Origin: Rhodanobacter sp. MP7CTX1
Lineage (GTDB): Bacteria; Pseudomonadota; Gammaproteobacteria; Xanthomonadales; Rhodanobacteraceae
Length of the DNA: 64,000 bases
NCBI RefSeq assembly: GCF_014205795.1
Contig: NZ_JACHCN010000015.1
Span: 1 to 64,000, forward strand
Reading direction: 5' to 3'
Shown: one piece after another, positions 48,444-57,327 of the stretch
Position numbering within the stretch: the first letter of the stretch is position 1
How the letters are laid out: the number at the start of each line of letters is the position of its first letter
Notes under the pieces: model-generated
The model's input: the letters and a program-made list of their open reading frames with translations, nothing else
The model's database searches: none
Told to the model about the DNA's origin: nothing
Program-made: the position numbers and the translations under genes

Positions 48444-50344
48444 ACGGTTCACTCAACCCGATGTTGGAGACCGATGAGCGCGCGATCGACCAGATGCTCG
48501 CGCAGTGGGTGCTCAAGCGCACCGGCTCGCCCCTGCTCGCCAGCGCCGTGCGCGCCGCCAGCACCGCCGAAAGTCTCGGACACTCCTGCGCCCAACTGAC
48601 TGATCCATTCACCGACGCCGGCTTCGACGCCGAAGCGCTGACGACGCTGCGCCAGCACGCCTGGGTCGGCGACGGCCAGCAGTTCACGCCGTTCGTACTG
48701 GATGCGCAGAATCGTTTCTACCTGTGGCGCAACTGGCAGCACGAATCGAAACTGGCTGCCGCAATCCTGCGGCGTTGCGCGAATCGTTCGTTGCCGATTC
48801 CCGCCGACATCCTGGCCGATGACCTCGCCGCACTGTTCAGCACGATGCCATCCGGCTCAACCGACTGGCAACGCGCGGCGGTGGCTGCGGCCCCCGGCGC
48901 GCGCTTCTTTGTACTGACCGGCGGCCCCGGCACCGGCAAGACCACCACCGTTGTACGCATGCTGCTGATGCTGTTACATCACGCCCATGCGTGTGGCCTG
49001 CCAACACTGCCGTCGATCGCACTGGCCGCACCCACCGGCAAAGCGGCGCAACGACTGGTGCAAGCCATCGCCAGGGGCAAAGCCGAACTGCAAACCTCCC
49101 TATCATCCTGTGGGAGCGACTTCAGTCGCGACAGCTCAGATACGCAGCAAAACCTGCAAGACCTGCTGCCACACATCCCGCACGCCGACGCACGCACGCT
49201 GCATCGCCTGCTCGGCTATCAGCCCCGGGACAACAGCTTCAGCCGCGGCCCCAACAATCCGCTGGCCGAAGACATCATCGTGGTCGACGAGGCATCGATG
49301 GTGGATCTGGGCATGATGCGCCAGTTGCTGGATTCGTTGCGCCCCGACGCCGTGCTGATCCTGCTGGGCGATCCAGGCCAGCTCGCATCGGTCGATGCCG
49401 GCTCAGTGCTATCGGACATCGTCGCCAGCACACCGCCGAACCAGCTGCCGGCGAGCATGACCCGCATGCTCGCACCGCTGCTGCAGGACGTACCCGACAC
49501 AAGCCTGGAAAACATGCCCGCGCACAGCAGTCCACTGGCCGGTAATGTGCTGACGCTCACTCACAGCTGGCGTGCGGGCAGCGGGCTGCAACGCGGCATC
49601 GAAGCCTTGCGTGGCACGCCCGACCCGGCCTGGCTGGATTCACTATTGGCCCAGCGCTCTGACGGCGACCTGCACCTGCGCCGCTGCGCCGACAGCAACG
49701 ACCTGCGCGCACGCGTGGACACATGGCTCGATCGCCACAGCGAACTTCTACAGACGTTGTTGGTGCCAGCCATCGACGCCGGCGAAGCGCTGCATCGCTT
49801 GCGTCAGTTACAGATACTGTGCGCGCTACGCGACGGCCCATTCGGCGCGCAAGGCATCAACACGTTGATCGCACGTCGCCTCGGCGCGCGCTTCGCGGTC
49901 GACACCAGCCACGCCTGGTACCACGGACGCCCCGTGATCATCACCCGCAACGACTACGCCCGCGGTCTGTTCAACGGCGACGTCGGCATCGCACTGGAGG
50001 GTGCCGAAGGATTGCGCGTGTGGTTTGAGGTGAGCGATCGCGAAGGCCACGCCGGCCTGCGCAGTTTCTCTCCGCGCGCCCTGCCCGCCCACGAAAGCGC
50101 CTGGGCCATCACCATCCATCGCAGTCAGGGCTCGGAGTACAACGATGTGGCCGTCGTACTGCCGCCCAACGAAGACAACCGCGTACTCACCCGCGAGCTG
50201 GTCTACACCGCCATCTCACGTGCAAGAAGCCACGCTGAAATCTGGGCCACCGATGCCTCGCTGCGCGCAGCGCTTGGCCGACCGATTCGGCGTCAGGGTG
50301 GCTTGCGCGATCGGTTGCAGGGCGATCTGCAGGAGCGTGCCTGA
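48440..50344 (+). CDS. recD: Exodeoxyribonuclease V subunit RecD (5'-3' helicase)
   Basis: 634 residues. SF1B helicase with Walker A LTGGPGTGKTTTVVRML (about residues 155-171), motif Ia ALAAPTGKAAQRL, motif II IIVVDEASMVDLGMM, motif III LLGDPGQLASVDAGSVL and the C-terminal WAITIHRSQGSEY and YTAISRAR. The ATG at 48440 overlaps the recB stop. One copy of the genome's REP-like repeat sits in frame at 49109-49131, encoding CGSDFSRD between motif Ia and the ARTLHRLLGY segment. That is a variable loop in the family, so function is probably kept. Confidence 0.95.
   Translation: MNGSLNPMLETDERAIDQMLAQWVLKRTGSPLLASAVRAASTAESLGHSCAQLTDPFTDAGFDAEALTTLRQHAWVGDGQQFTPFVLDAQNRFYLWRNWQHESKLAAAILRRCANRSLPIPADILADDLAALFSTMPSGSTDWQRAAVAAAPGARFFVLTGGPGTGKTTTVVRMLLMLLHHAHACGLPTLPSIALAAPTGKAAQRLVQAIARGKAELQTSLSSCGSDFSRDSSDTQQNLQDLLPHIPHADARTLHRLLGYQPRDNSFSRGPNNPLAEDIIVVDEASMVDLGMMRQLLDSLRPDAVLILLGDPGQLASVDAGSVLSDIVASTPPNQLPASMTRMLAPLLQDVPDTSLENMPAHSSPLAGNVLTLTHSWRAGSGLQRGIEALRGTPDPAWLDSLLAQRSDGDLHLRRCADSNDLRARVDTWLDRHSELLQTLLVPAIDAGEALHRLRQLQILCALRDGPFGAQGINTLIARRLGARFAVDTSHAWYHGRPVIITRNDYARGLFNGDVGIALEGAEGLRVWFEVSDREGHAGLRSFSPRALPAHESAWAITIHRSQGSEYNDVAVVLPPNEDNRVLTRELVYTAISRARSHAEIWATDASLRAALGRPIRRQGGLRDRLQGDLQERA
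49109..49131. repeat. REP-like unit inside recD
   Basis: TGTGGGAGCGACTTCAGTCGC plus GA matches the units at 77-134 and 16690-16843. It lies within the recD coding sequence without breaking the frame. Confidence 0.9.
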
Positions 50345-50360
50345 GAACCGCCATCGGAAA

Positions 50361-50383
50361 GGGGCCGTTACTCCGTTGGCCCC
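50361..50383. terminator. Weak hairpin between recD and pilin pseudogene
   Basis: GGGGCC pairs with GGCCCC around an 11-base loop, 16 bases after the recD stop and just before the end of the convergent pilin pseudogene. There is no T run. Confidence 0.35.
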
Positions 50384-50395
50384 GCCGCCCCTGAA

Positions 50396-51340
50396 TCACA
50401 GTGGCGTGCAGGTAGTACCGGCCACCAATTGACTCGAGGCGATACGACCGTTGTTCGAAGCCGCTAGCTGAATACCCGGAACCGCCGCGGTATTGATCGG
50501 GCTGCCGCTGGTGTCTTCGGCGCAGGTATCGAAAAGTGACGTTGGTGCCCGGCTGGGACTCGCCGGGTGTCAGCAATTCGCCGAGCGCATTGTAAGTAAG
50601 CACACCAGCCGTATTGGCAATGATCGATGTATTTGTCGGCGCGGCTACAGCAAGCTGCAGACTTCCTGCAACTGACGCATCGTAAGCGGTATTGGGCGCC
50701 GAGGCTGTGTAGATCAACCAACCATTGTCGTAGGTGGCGCCGACATCACACGTCTGTGCGCCACCGGCGACCATCGGGCAGATCGACACGTAACTGCGCG
50801 TCGCGGCGGCCTGCCCCCGGGCGTACTGGAGATTCGACTGCATGCCGTTGGACTGTTCCACGGCACGGTTGCGGCGCATGAAGTCGCGCATGCTGGGATA
50901 AGCCAGCACCGAGAGCCAAATGTGCCTCCACCACCCGTCGCGGTTGAATTGACCGCCGTGGCCCAGGCCCCATTGCAGTTGCCTTTGGCGGTCACAACAC
51001 CTGGTGCTGCCGCCCCAATCACGACGTTGCTACCCACATTGTCGCCGCCACCCCAGAAATCAGCCATGCGCAACGACCAGCTCAAGCGATCCGAGGCAAT
51101 GCGCAGATCCTCCTGCAGGAAGTTGTTGCCCTAGTGCACCTGGTAGGACTTGCGATTGGCAACGAACAGGTTGATCAGCCCGGCGACCACGAGCAGCCCG
51201 AGTATCACCGCAATCATCAGCTCGATCAGCGAAAAACCGCCCGACCGCCGCGACCCACGCAGCGATCTCAGAGCCGGGCCATGGTGCCGGTCAGGACTGA
51301 GGCGGCGGCGAAGGCTGGAAGTCGAACTGGTACGTGTCAT
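50396..51340 (-). pseudogene. Chimeric minor pilin remnant (pilW 5' part joined to fimT/gspH 3' part)
   Basis: The first part is PilW-like: prepilin site SGGFSLIELMIAVILGLLVVAG, then FVANRKSYQVH and, after an in-frame TAG at 51131, GNNFLQEDLRIASDRLSWSL. Near 50920 the frame and identity change to a FimT/GspH-type pseudopilin (VLAYPSMRDFMRRNRAVEQS; ICPMVAGGAQTC; NGWLIYTASAP). Near 50535 one extra T in TTTT shifts the frame again; the correct frame then runs DTCAEDTSGSPINTAAVPG to QLVAGTTCTPL and a stop at 50396. So there are three lesions: a nonsense codon, a fusion joint and a frameshift. It is downstream of, and overlaps, pilV. Confidence 0.8.
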
Positions 51341-51827
51341 TCGTGGTGACTCCAGCCGAGTTGGGAATCATGCCGTTCCAGCTGACCGTCACGGTCAGTG
51401 TCCCGGCCTTGGTGGTACTTGCTGCTACCGTCGCAAGAACGGCCGTGCCGTTCGGCGCCACAGTGCCGTTCTGAAGTTGCGCCAGCCACGCCTTCAAGTC
51501 CGCTGTGGCCTGCGTGCAGGCGGCGTTCGCCGTGCAGCTGGGCACATCGACACCGTCGTAGAGGTAATAACTGCCCGCAACGCTGTTATTCACGCTGGGA
51601 ATGGCATCCACATTCAGCACGCCGTATACCCCGGCGGGATTGGCGCGCATGGCTTCGGCAAGCGACCGCGCCTGCAGCACACCTACCGTGCGGATGCCAG
51701 ATTGCTTGGCAAATTGCGCGCCCTTGATCTGCATCAGCGCGATACCCAGCACGCCGACGCTGAAGATGACGATCGCTACCAACACCTCGATCAACGAGAC
51801 GCCTCGCTGACGCGACATGACCTGCAT
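51291..51827 (-). CDS. pilV: Type IV pilus minor pilin PilV
   Basis: 178 residues. The class III signal RQRGVSLIEVLVAIVIFSVG has the PilD cleavage Gly followed by the helix with Glu5. The body (ALMQIKGAQFAKQSGIRTVGVLQARSLAEAMRANPAGV) is the PilV family pattern. The product would be a minor pilin that primes type IV pilus assembly in the inner membrane. The start is the ATG at 51827 with GGGGAGA upstream; the ATG at 51818 is also possible. The gene is intact, but its neighbour downstream is broken and no pilX, pilY1 or pilE follows, so it may not work alone. Confidence 0.88.
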   Translation of the reverse strand: MQVMSRQRGVSLIEVLVAIVIFSVGVLGIALMQIKGAQFAKQSGIRTVGVLQARSLAEAMRANPAGVYGVLNVDAIPSVNNSVAGSYYLYDGVDVPSCTANAACTQATADLKAWLAQLQNGTVAPNGTAVLATVAASTTKAGTLTVTVSWNGMIPNSAGVTTNDTYQFDFQPSPPPQS

Positions 51828-51916
51828 GGAATTCTCCCCTATGCCCCTTGCATGCCACTGTACTCATTCGCCCTGCCGCAACTAGTGCCAACCCGACAAG
51901 CGCCCGTCGCCCGCTG

Positions 51917-52180
51917 ATGAAAGTTGACCGTCGTCACGTGTCAGGGCTGCTCGCCGCGGCGGTGGGAGGGGTCTTTGCGCTGTTTTCGATAATGAGCTCT
52001 TCCCAATATGCCCGATTCGTAAGAAACTGCGACACTCTCACCAAGGAGGGCGAGCGTATGAGTAGCAAGCAAATAGTCCAGCAAAGCGATGCAGCCTCGA
52101 CGGCTGGATCGGACGCGATTGTCGACATCAAGGCATGCACCAGGGCGCGCTCAGCGCCGAAGGGCAAGGTGCTTTCATGA
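51917..52180 (+). CDS. Small membrane protein, 87 residues, start uncertain
   Basis: It reads MKVDRRHVSGLLAAAVGGVFALFSIM, a single N-terminal helix or signal anchor, followed by a short polar tail. The function is not recognised. The stop overlaps the next start as ATGA. An internal ATG at 52058 has a much stronger ribosome binding site (AAGGAGGG, 7-base spacing), so a 40-residue form starting MSSKQIVQQ may be the main product or the true gene. Confidence 0.45.
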   Translation: MKVDRRHVSGLLAAAVGGVFALFSIMSSSQYARFVRNCDTLTKEGERMSSKQIVQQSDAASTAGSDAIVDIKACTRARSAPKGKVLS

Positions 52181-52455
52181 ACGACCGTCCGATGGCCAAC
52201 ATACGCGACCTTGCCGTGCAGATCGCCGATCGTTTCGCTCGCTCGGAGATCGAAATGTTCTGTCGCAACGTCTCCGCCGGCACGGGACGTCCGGTGTTCG
52301 ACCTCAGCTGCCCCCTGATCGACTCCGGCGCACCGGAATGCGAATCGCCGGCGGCCATTGCCGAAGCCGTCCGCTACATCGAACTGCGCAGTGATGCCCT
52401 GCCCTACCGGATGCACCATGTCGACGACCTGGTGTGGTTCGAGGAGCGGGTGTGA
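52177..52455 (+). CDS. Hypothetical protein, 92 residues
   Basis: The protein is not recognised. It begins MNDRPMANIRDLAVQIADRFARSEIEMFC and ends with HVDDLVWFEERV. It is soluble, with three Cys and no signal. The ATG at 52177 overlaps the upstream stop (ATGA), and AAGG lies upstream. It is divergent from pilV. Confidence 0.6.
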   Translation: MNDRPMANIRDLAVQIADRFARSEIEMFCRNVSAGTGRPVFDLSCPLIDSGAPECESPAAIAEAVRYIELRSDALPYRMHHVDDLVWFEERV

Positions 52456-52529
52456 ACCAGCTCACTGGCGACGTCATCGGGCCAGCGCTCGCAGCGTTTG
52501 GCCGCGCGCCGGCCAGACTCCAGTCGCTC

Positions 52530-53048
52530 CTACATACGTTCGATGGGCATCACGCGACGTCGCGTACGTTCACGCAGGGAGCATTCACGCAGCTGATCCG
52601 CCAAGGCCTCCAAGCCGGGTATGCCATAGAGGTAGACCGATGCCATCTCCTGATCGGACGAGCGCAGATGAACCATGCACTGGTCAAGCATCCGCATGCC
52701 AAGAGGCTTCAACAGGTCGAAGTGATCCACACGGAACAGCTCAAGGTTGTCCTGCACCTTTGACAGGATTCCACGCTCGACCCGCACGCGCTGTGTGGTG
52801 ATCGTGAACCTGGTCGAGCGACTGCGCAGCCAGTAGATCAGCAGCGCTATGCCCAGCGTGATGACCACGAGGACGTACTGGCCAAAGGAGTAGATCACTT
52901 TGGGATGACCGGAAAAGAGCGTCTGCTCGACCGCGGCGTCTCTGGTCGCGACATAGGCATCCAGATCGGTTCCGCAGAAACGACATTTGTGAGCGGCGGC
53001 CTGGATCGGCTCAGCACATGCCGGGCATGCCTTCATTCCATATTCCAT
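52530..53048 (-). CDS. Zinc-ribbon protein with bacterial PH-like domain
   Basis: 172 residues. The N terminus carries a double-Cys zinc ribbon (KACPACAEPI, then KCRFCGTDL). One hydrophobic segment (QYVLVVITLGIALLIYWL) follows, then a bPH2/YdbS-like domain (STRFTITTQRVRVERGILSKVQDNLELFRVDHFDLL). Such proteins are membrane-associated; the role is unknown. The start is the ATG at 53048 (MEYGMKACPAC), since the longer frame adds a non-conserved leader. It is followed after a gap by another hypothetical gene on the same strand. Confidence 0.8.
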   Translation of the reverse strand: MEYGMKACPACAEPIQAAAHKCRFCGTDLDAYVATRDAAVEQTLFSGHPKVIYSFGQYVLVVITLGIALLIYWLRSRSTRFTITTQRVRVERGILSKVQDNLELFRVDHFDLLKPLGMRMLDQCMVHLRSSDQEMASVYLYGIPGLEALADQLRECSLRERTRRRVMPIERM

Positions 53049-53224
53049 CGCTGTACCCCTGGTTGGACCATGGGCAAGAGTACCCAACTACGTGCCCACC
53101 TTGTTGGCTGTCGTCGATTGTCCAGAAGACGACGCCGTACGCATCTGAGTTGCGACCAGGAAATTCATGGCGCCGACTTCCCTGCCGGGCCTGACAAACC
53201 AGCCCGGCTGACAGGGCGTCGAAC

Positions 53225-53659
53225 TCACTGATCGCTGGACCGAATCAAGGCAAGCCCCGCGGAGGTCAGCTCGAGGGCCAGGTGACCTTCGATAGTCGAA
53301 TCTGTTTGCCGCACGAGCCCCGCCATGATCAAGTGGCCTGCAGTCGCTTCGGGCACCAGCGAAGCCATCCCTTCTGCGACCCATGCGAGGCCCTCCAGGT
53401 CCTGCGGATCAAGCTTCGTGGCGTCGGCTACGGCTGAATCTCCAGACCTCTTCAGAATGCCGTACCTCTTCAGAATGATGTCGACCTGGATCAGCACCCA
53501 ACCGAAGTCGTCCGGAGCTGTGGCGCCGTCGATTTCGTCGACCACGCCGGAAAAAGCTGCCCAGAAATCTTCTTCGAGAGAGTGTTGCTGCAGAAACCCA
53601 GGCATGGCGGCGTCCAACGCATCAAGCATTTGCTGGAGTTCTGCGAGCGTCTTGGCCAT
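53225..53659 (-). CDS. Hypothetical protein, 144 residues
   Basis: The protein is not recognised. It begins MAKTLAELQQMLDALDAAMPGFLQQ and is acidic, soluble and mostly helical, with a central DDFGWVLIQVDIILKRYGI segment. GAGGAAG precedes the ATG at 53659, a good ribosome binding site. It has no signal or membrane helix. Confidence 0.7.
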   Translation of the reverse strand: MAKTLAELQQMLDALDAAMPGFLQQHSLEEDFWAAFSGVVDEIDGATAPDDFGWVLIQVDIILKRYGILKRSGDSAVADATKLDPQDLEGLAWVAEGMASLVPEATAGHLIMAGLVRQTDSTIEGHLALELTSAGLALIRSSDQ

Positions 53660-53859
53660 GGATACTTCCTCGATCTAACGCTCTCAATCTGGCACGGCAT
53701 ACGTCAGGGTGGCATGGTTCGACAGGTTACGACGCCCATCAACCGGTCGCCTGCATTCAACGCCGGCAGGCCCTGATGTCAGGCATGGATCGCGCCGCAT
53801 CGACGGCGCTCGATGCCCACCGGAACTCAGGCCGCACCCACGCACCAAGGACGATGGAC

Positions 53860-54081
53860 TTACTCGTCCATTCCAATCAGTCCCTCAATATCAATCTCCG
53901 CAAAGAACAGACCACGATCCATCGCTTCGGCATGAGTCAGCAATGGTCGGTCAAAAGCCCTGGGCACCAGACCAATCCTTTTGATTTCGCCGTTCCTGCT
54001 CACTTCGTACCCAGCATGGTCATATTTGATCTCATAACTGTAGCGCTTGCCCTGAAAGCGCCGATAGGTGGCCTTGTCCAT
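53860..54081 (-). CDS. Hypothetical protein, 73 residues
   Basis: It begins MDKATYRRFQGKRYSYEIKYDHAGYEV and ends EIDIEGLIGMDE. A compact, charged alpha/beta composition suggests a real small protein, but no family is recognised. The ribosome binding site is weak. It is the last gene before the inferred left end of the satellite. Confidence 0.5.
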   Translation of the reverse strand: MDKATYRRFQGKRYSYEIKYDHAGYEVSRNGEIKRIGLVPRAFDRPLLTHAEAMDRGLFFAEIDIEGLIGMDE

Positions 54082-54282
54082 GTCTCACGCTCTAGCGGTG
54101 TGTTCCAGCTAAACCAATGGTTTGCGTCGGCCGCAGATTTTCGGCTTACGCCTGAATGAAGAAGCAAAAGGCTTGCCAACTGAAGGCGGCTATCCCGTAC
54201 TGCCGCGCGCGGCCGAGCTATGGACGCTCGACGCGGATCGTTCATAGAGGAGCGCTGAACGACTTCAAACCCCCAAAAAAAC

Positions 54283-54306
54283 AAAGGCCTGCTTGCGCAG
54301 GCCTTT
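54283..54306 (-). terminator. Intrinsic terminator (minus strand) at the satellite's left edge
   Basis: A perfect 10-bp stem AAAGGCCTGC / GCAGGCCTTT with a TTGC loop. On the minus strand it is followed by a run of seven T, a canonical rho-independent terminator. It is placed as the native terminator of a tRNA whose 3' end lies at 54315. Confidence 0.85.
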
Positions 54307-54314
54307 GAAATCTT

Positions 54315-54338
54315 GGTGCGGAAATAGGCATCCAATCA
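54315..54338 (-). other. Candidate attachment site: tRNA 3'-end copy
   Basis: Read on the minus strand this is TTGGATGCCTATTTCCGCACCA, which looks like the T-loop-to-CCA end of a tRNA, directly followed by the terminator at 54283-54306. No 5' part of a tRNA is present on the right. A tRNA 3' fragment left behind at the end of an island distal to its integrase is the expected signature of P4-type integration. The intact tRNA would lie just beyond 64000, next to int, on the minus strand. Confidence 0.5.
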
Positions 54339-54387
54339 CGCCATGCGCGACCATGTACCAAGCGGTTTCCCTTCAGCGCATCCTAAT

Positions 54388-54409
54388 AGTTACTGTCAAA
54401 GTTACTGTC
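54388..54409. repeat. Direct repeat, possible integrase or excisionase arm site
   Basis: AGTTACTGTC occurs twice with a 12-base period (54388-54397 and 54400-54409), about 55 bases inside the inferred left end. Short direct repeats near att sites often bind integrase or excisionase; here that is inference. Confidence 0.5.
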
Positions 54410-54909
54410 GCGGCATGCTGGCTAGCCTTCAATCGCCATCCAGCACCAACTTTGCCGCTGTCCGCGCAGTGTCGTTGCCATTGCCCAAACATGGTCGGCG
54501 CACACCATTTCATGCATCACGTGCAAAACGCCAGCCACCTGCCCACCTTCGCCACACCAGTTGACAAGCTTCGCCAGCAAAACTGACCACGGCCGGCAAC
54601 CAAACAGCCCACTGTTGCCAACAAGCTGCACATTGCAGGCATCGAACGTGACGACCACATCACCAGGCGAACTTGCCAGGCTCGCAAATGGCGGGGACCG
54701 GCCATTTTCTGCCGGTCGAGAACGGCAGCTTCGGAGCGGCCCATAAACTCGCGATGGCCCGATTCTGGTGCAGAATTGAGAAATGACAACGCGTTCTCTT
54801 CGAATCGCGAAAAATCTTCACAGGAACTGGCTGGTCGAGTGCGCCAGTGATGCAACCCAAACGTCGTACTGGCGGGACCGCCTGCTGGATTCAGCACCGA
54901 ATAAAGCAA

Positions 54910-56646
54910 ATGACGATCGAACAATCTAAAACGCAGTTGATCTCGCTCATCGACAACGCCGACCTAAAAGTCATCGCGCTGACAGGCGCATGGGGCACCG
55001 GCAAAACCTACCTCTGGAACGAGATTCGCAAAGAGTCGCAGGACCCGATTGTCGAAGGCGCGCGCTACGTGTCCCTCTTTGGCTTGAAAGATATCAATCA
55101 GCTCAAGCTCAAGGTGGTCCAAAGCGCGCTCCCAGTAGGCGGTGACAGCAGCTCGTTGACCGAAGGTCTGATGAAGACTTGGAAGGTCAGCGTCGACGCC
55201 TTGAAGAAGGTCCACGAGGGGTTTTCGGCGCTCGACGAGCTTGCGCTGGTAGCAGTTCCTGTCGCCTTGCGCAACCGATTCGTAGCCATCGATGACATCG
55301 AGCGCAAGCACGCCTCGTTATCAGTTGACGAGGTCCTGGGCTTCGTCGACGAATACTCTCAGAATTTTGGTACGCGATTCCTCTTGATCCTCAACTCGGA
55401 TCAGTTCTCCGCACCTACCGACAGCGCGCTCTGGGCGACGTTCCGAGAGAAGGTAGTCGAAGAAGAACTTCGTTTCACGCCGACACCTGGGGAGGCGTTT
55501 GACATCGCGGTTCCGAACTTGGATAGCCCTTACCGCGCGACGGCCAGGACTGCGGTGGACGCGTGCGGGATCACCAATATCCGGGTCATCCGTCAGGCTT
55601 ACCGTCTTGTGGTTCGGCTCCTCGGTGCGACTGGGGACATGCCTCTCGCGATACAGGCACGAACTGTTCCATCGATTGTGCTCATTTCTGCTCTTGCAAA
55701 CAAAGCCATCAAAGACGGGCCGACTCTGGAGTATGTCGCAGGCTACAACCGAGGTTCTAGCGACTTTGTGAGGCGCTACCTCGGGCAGGAAGGCGATGCG
55801 TCAAAAGACAAAGCCGAGGACTCAACGCCGGCCGCATGGAAAGTTCTGCTGTCAAAGCTAGGGATCAATTCTTCGGACGAATTTGAAGAACTGGTTGTTG
55901 CCTTCGTTTGCGACGGAAAGCACGACGCAAAGGCGATTGAGGCCATCGTCCAAGGCTACCAACGCAATGAGAATCGCACCGAATCTAGAAATCTCGCGCA
56001 CGCATTCTTTGAACGTTTCAATTGGGACGTCACAGACTGCGACGACGATCTCGTAGCTGATGCGGTCAAGCTCATCGCCAGAGTCGGCGACCTTGACGCC
56101 TACACTGTCACGGCGCTCGGAAAACAAATGGCCGATCTACCTGGCGGTGCCAAACTTGAAGAAGCTTTGATTGATGGTTGGTTGGCTCACTTCGCAACCA
56201 TCGCCGACAAGGCCGAATTCGGGGAATCACCGTTCCATCAGCCGCTACACCCAAAACTTAAGGCAGCGTTCGACGATGCGCGCGATGCTCGAATTCACAG
56301 TGCGACCGTCGTCGATGCCATCAAGCACCTTCTTGAGAACGACGGATGGGGCCATCGGGAAGAAGCGGCGATGAGAGCGGCTACGATCAACGATTTCGAG
56401 ACTGCGATGCGCACGTTGAAGGGTCGTGATTTCAAGCTTTTCGTACTCAAAAGTTTGGACATTCTCGAGCAGCACGAAATGCACGAGAAACACTTCGGCC
56501 AGGCTGGGATGAATTTCTTGGAAGCATGCCGGCGCATCGTCAGAGCCGAAAGAAATAACCGTTTCGGACGGTTGTTGCAGACGTTGTTCGCAGAGAGCAA
56601 AGTTCCAGCGCTTTTGGCCCAGGGCGGAACTAAAGCCAAGCCCTAG
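54910..56646 (+). CDS. KAP-family P-loop NTPase
   Basis: 578 residues. Walker A is ALTGAWGTGKTYLW (about residues 23-36). Walker B is RFVAIDDIERK (about 123-133), which fits the KAP signature of paired acidic residues followed by an Arg. Further conserved-looking segments are LILNSDQF and AIQARTVPS. No membrane helices are seen, although many KAP proteins have them. KAP members include the phage-exclusion protein PifA, and stand-alone KAP-like ATPases recur in defence islands, so an anti-phage role is plausible but not shown. The start is ATG at 54910 (MTIEQSKTQ); the upstream frame lacks family character. It is the first cargo gene inside the satellite's left end. Confidence 0.8.
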   Translation: MTIEQSKTQLISLIDNADLKVIALTGAWGTGKTYLWNEIRKESQDPIVEGARYVSLFGLKDINQLKLKVVQSALPVGGDSSSLTEGLMKTWKVSVDALKKVHEGFSALDELALVAVPVALRNRFVAIDDIERKHASLSVDEVLGFVDEYSQNFGTRFLLILNSDQFSAPTDSALWATFREKVVEEELRFTPTPGEAFDIAVPNLDSPYRATARTAVDACGITNIRVIRQAYRLVVRLLGATGDMPLAIQARTVPSIVLISALANKAIKDGPTLEYVAGYNRGSSDFVRRYLGQEGDASKDKAEDSTPAAWKVLLSKLGINSSDEFEELVVAFVCDGKHDAKAIEAIVQGYQRNENRTESRNLAHAFFERFNWDVTDCDDDLVADAVKLIARVGDLDAYTVTALGKQMADLPGGAKLEEALIDGWLAHFATIADKAEFGESPFHQPLHPKLKAAFDDARDARIHSATVVDAIKHLLENDGWGHREEAAMRAATINDFETAMRTLKGRDFKLFVLKSLDILEQHEMHEKHFGQAGMNFLEACRRIVRAERNNRFGRLLQTLFAESKVPALLAQGGTKAKP

Positions 56647-57327
56647 GTATCGAAAGCGGTCGACTGCAATGCAGCGGTACCAGGGTGGCTTGTCCCCGGA
56701 TCTCTAAGGGGCAGCCAACCTTCATCGAGAGCACAGGCCTGCGGCGACATCGGCTTCGTTACTCGACTGTACGAGCGTCAGCTTCTGGGCGTCCAAACCC
56801 GTACTGCCGATGTCGGGTATGGGTCGACAAGAGACCTCCAGTTGGATGGTCAACGCGCCTGGCGACGCTGGTCAACTCATCTGCCGGATGTGGTCAGTTG
56901 TGATGGCAATGCTTGGTCATTTACCTGGCAATACGCAATCACGACTGGGGAATGTCTTGCCTTCACCCGGGCCGGAGGATTGATTCCGCGGTTTCCATTG
57001 CCTGGTCGCCCCCCCCAACGGACCAAGGTATGCAGGACCCTCCCCAGTGGTCATCACGCCCCCACTAGCTCGCAACCGTGAGAGGTGACCCCAAAAATGG
57101 CGCTATAGCTGGATTTTTCATCGCGGTACGGTCGCGTCATCTCAGTCATCAGGAAAAAATGAAGTTCCGGCAGCGGCGTGGCGCATGCGGATTGGCGCGG
57201 TGCGGTGCGCTATCCCCTTCTCTATTTTTCCACCAACTTAGAAGCTGGTGATGACATTGATGACATGCCCTCGAAGCCGTGCACTAACTAGCTCTGGTCG
57301 TCATCGCAACCTCGATGACTTGTGATG
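56647..57327. other. Intergenic stretch downstream of the KAP NTPase
   Basis: About 680 bases between convergent genes. No gene is supported; open frames at 56685-57081 lack start signals and protein character. A 30-codon frame at about 57159 (MKFRQRRGACG) follows AGGAAAAA but is too short and biased to call. Confidence 0.4.

Noticed and set aside
52434-52763. 109-residue plus-strand frame opposite the zinc-ribbon/PH gene
   Set aside because: It is antisense to a protein with clear zinc-ribbon and PH-like features and has no domain of its own.
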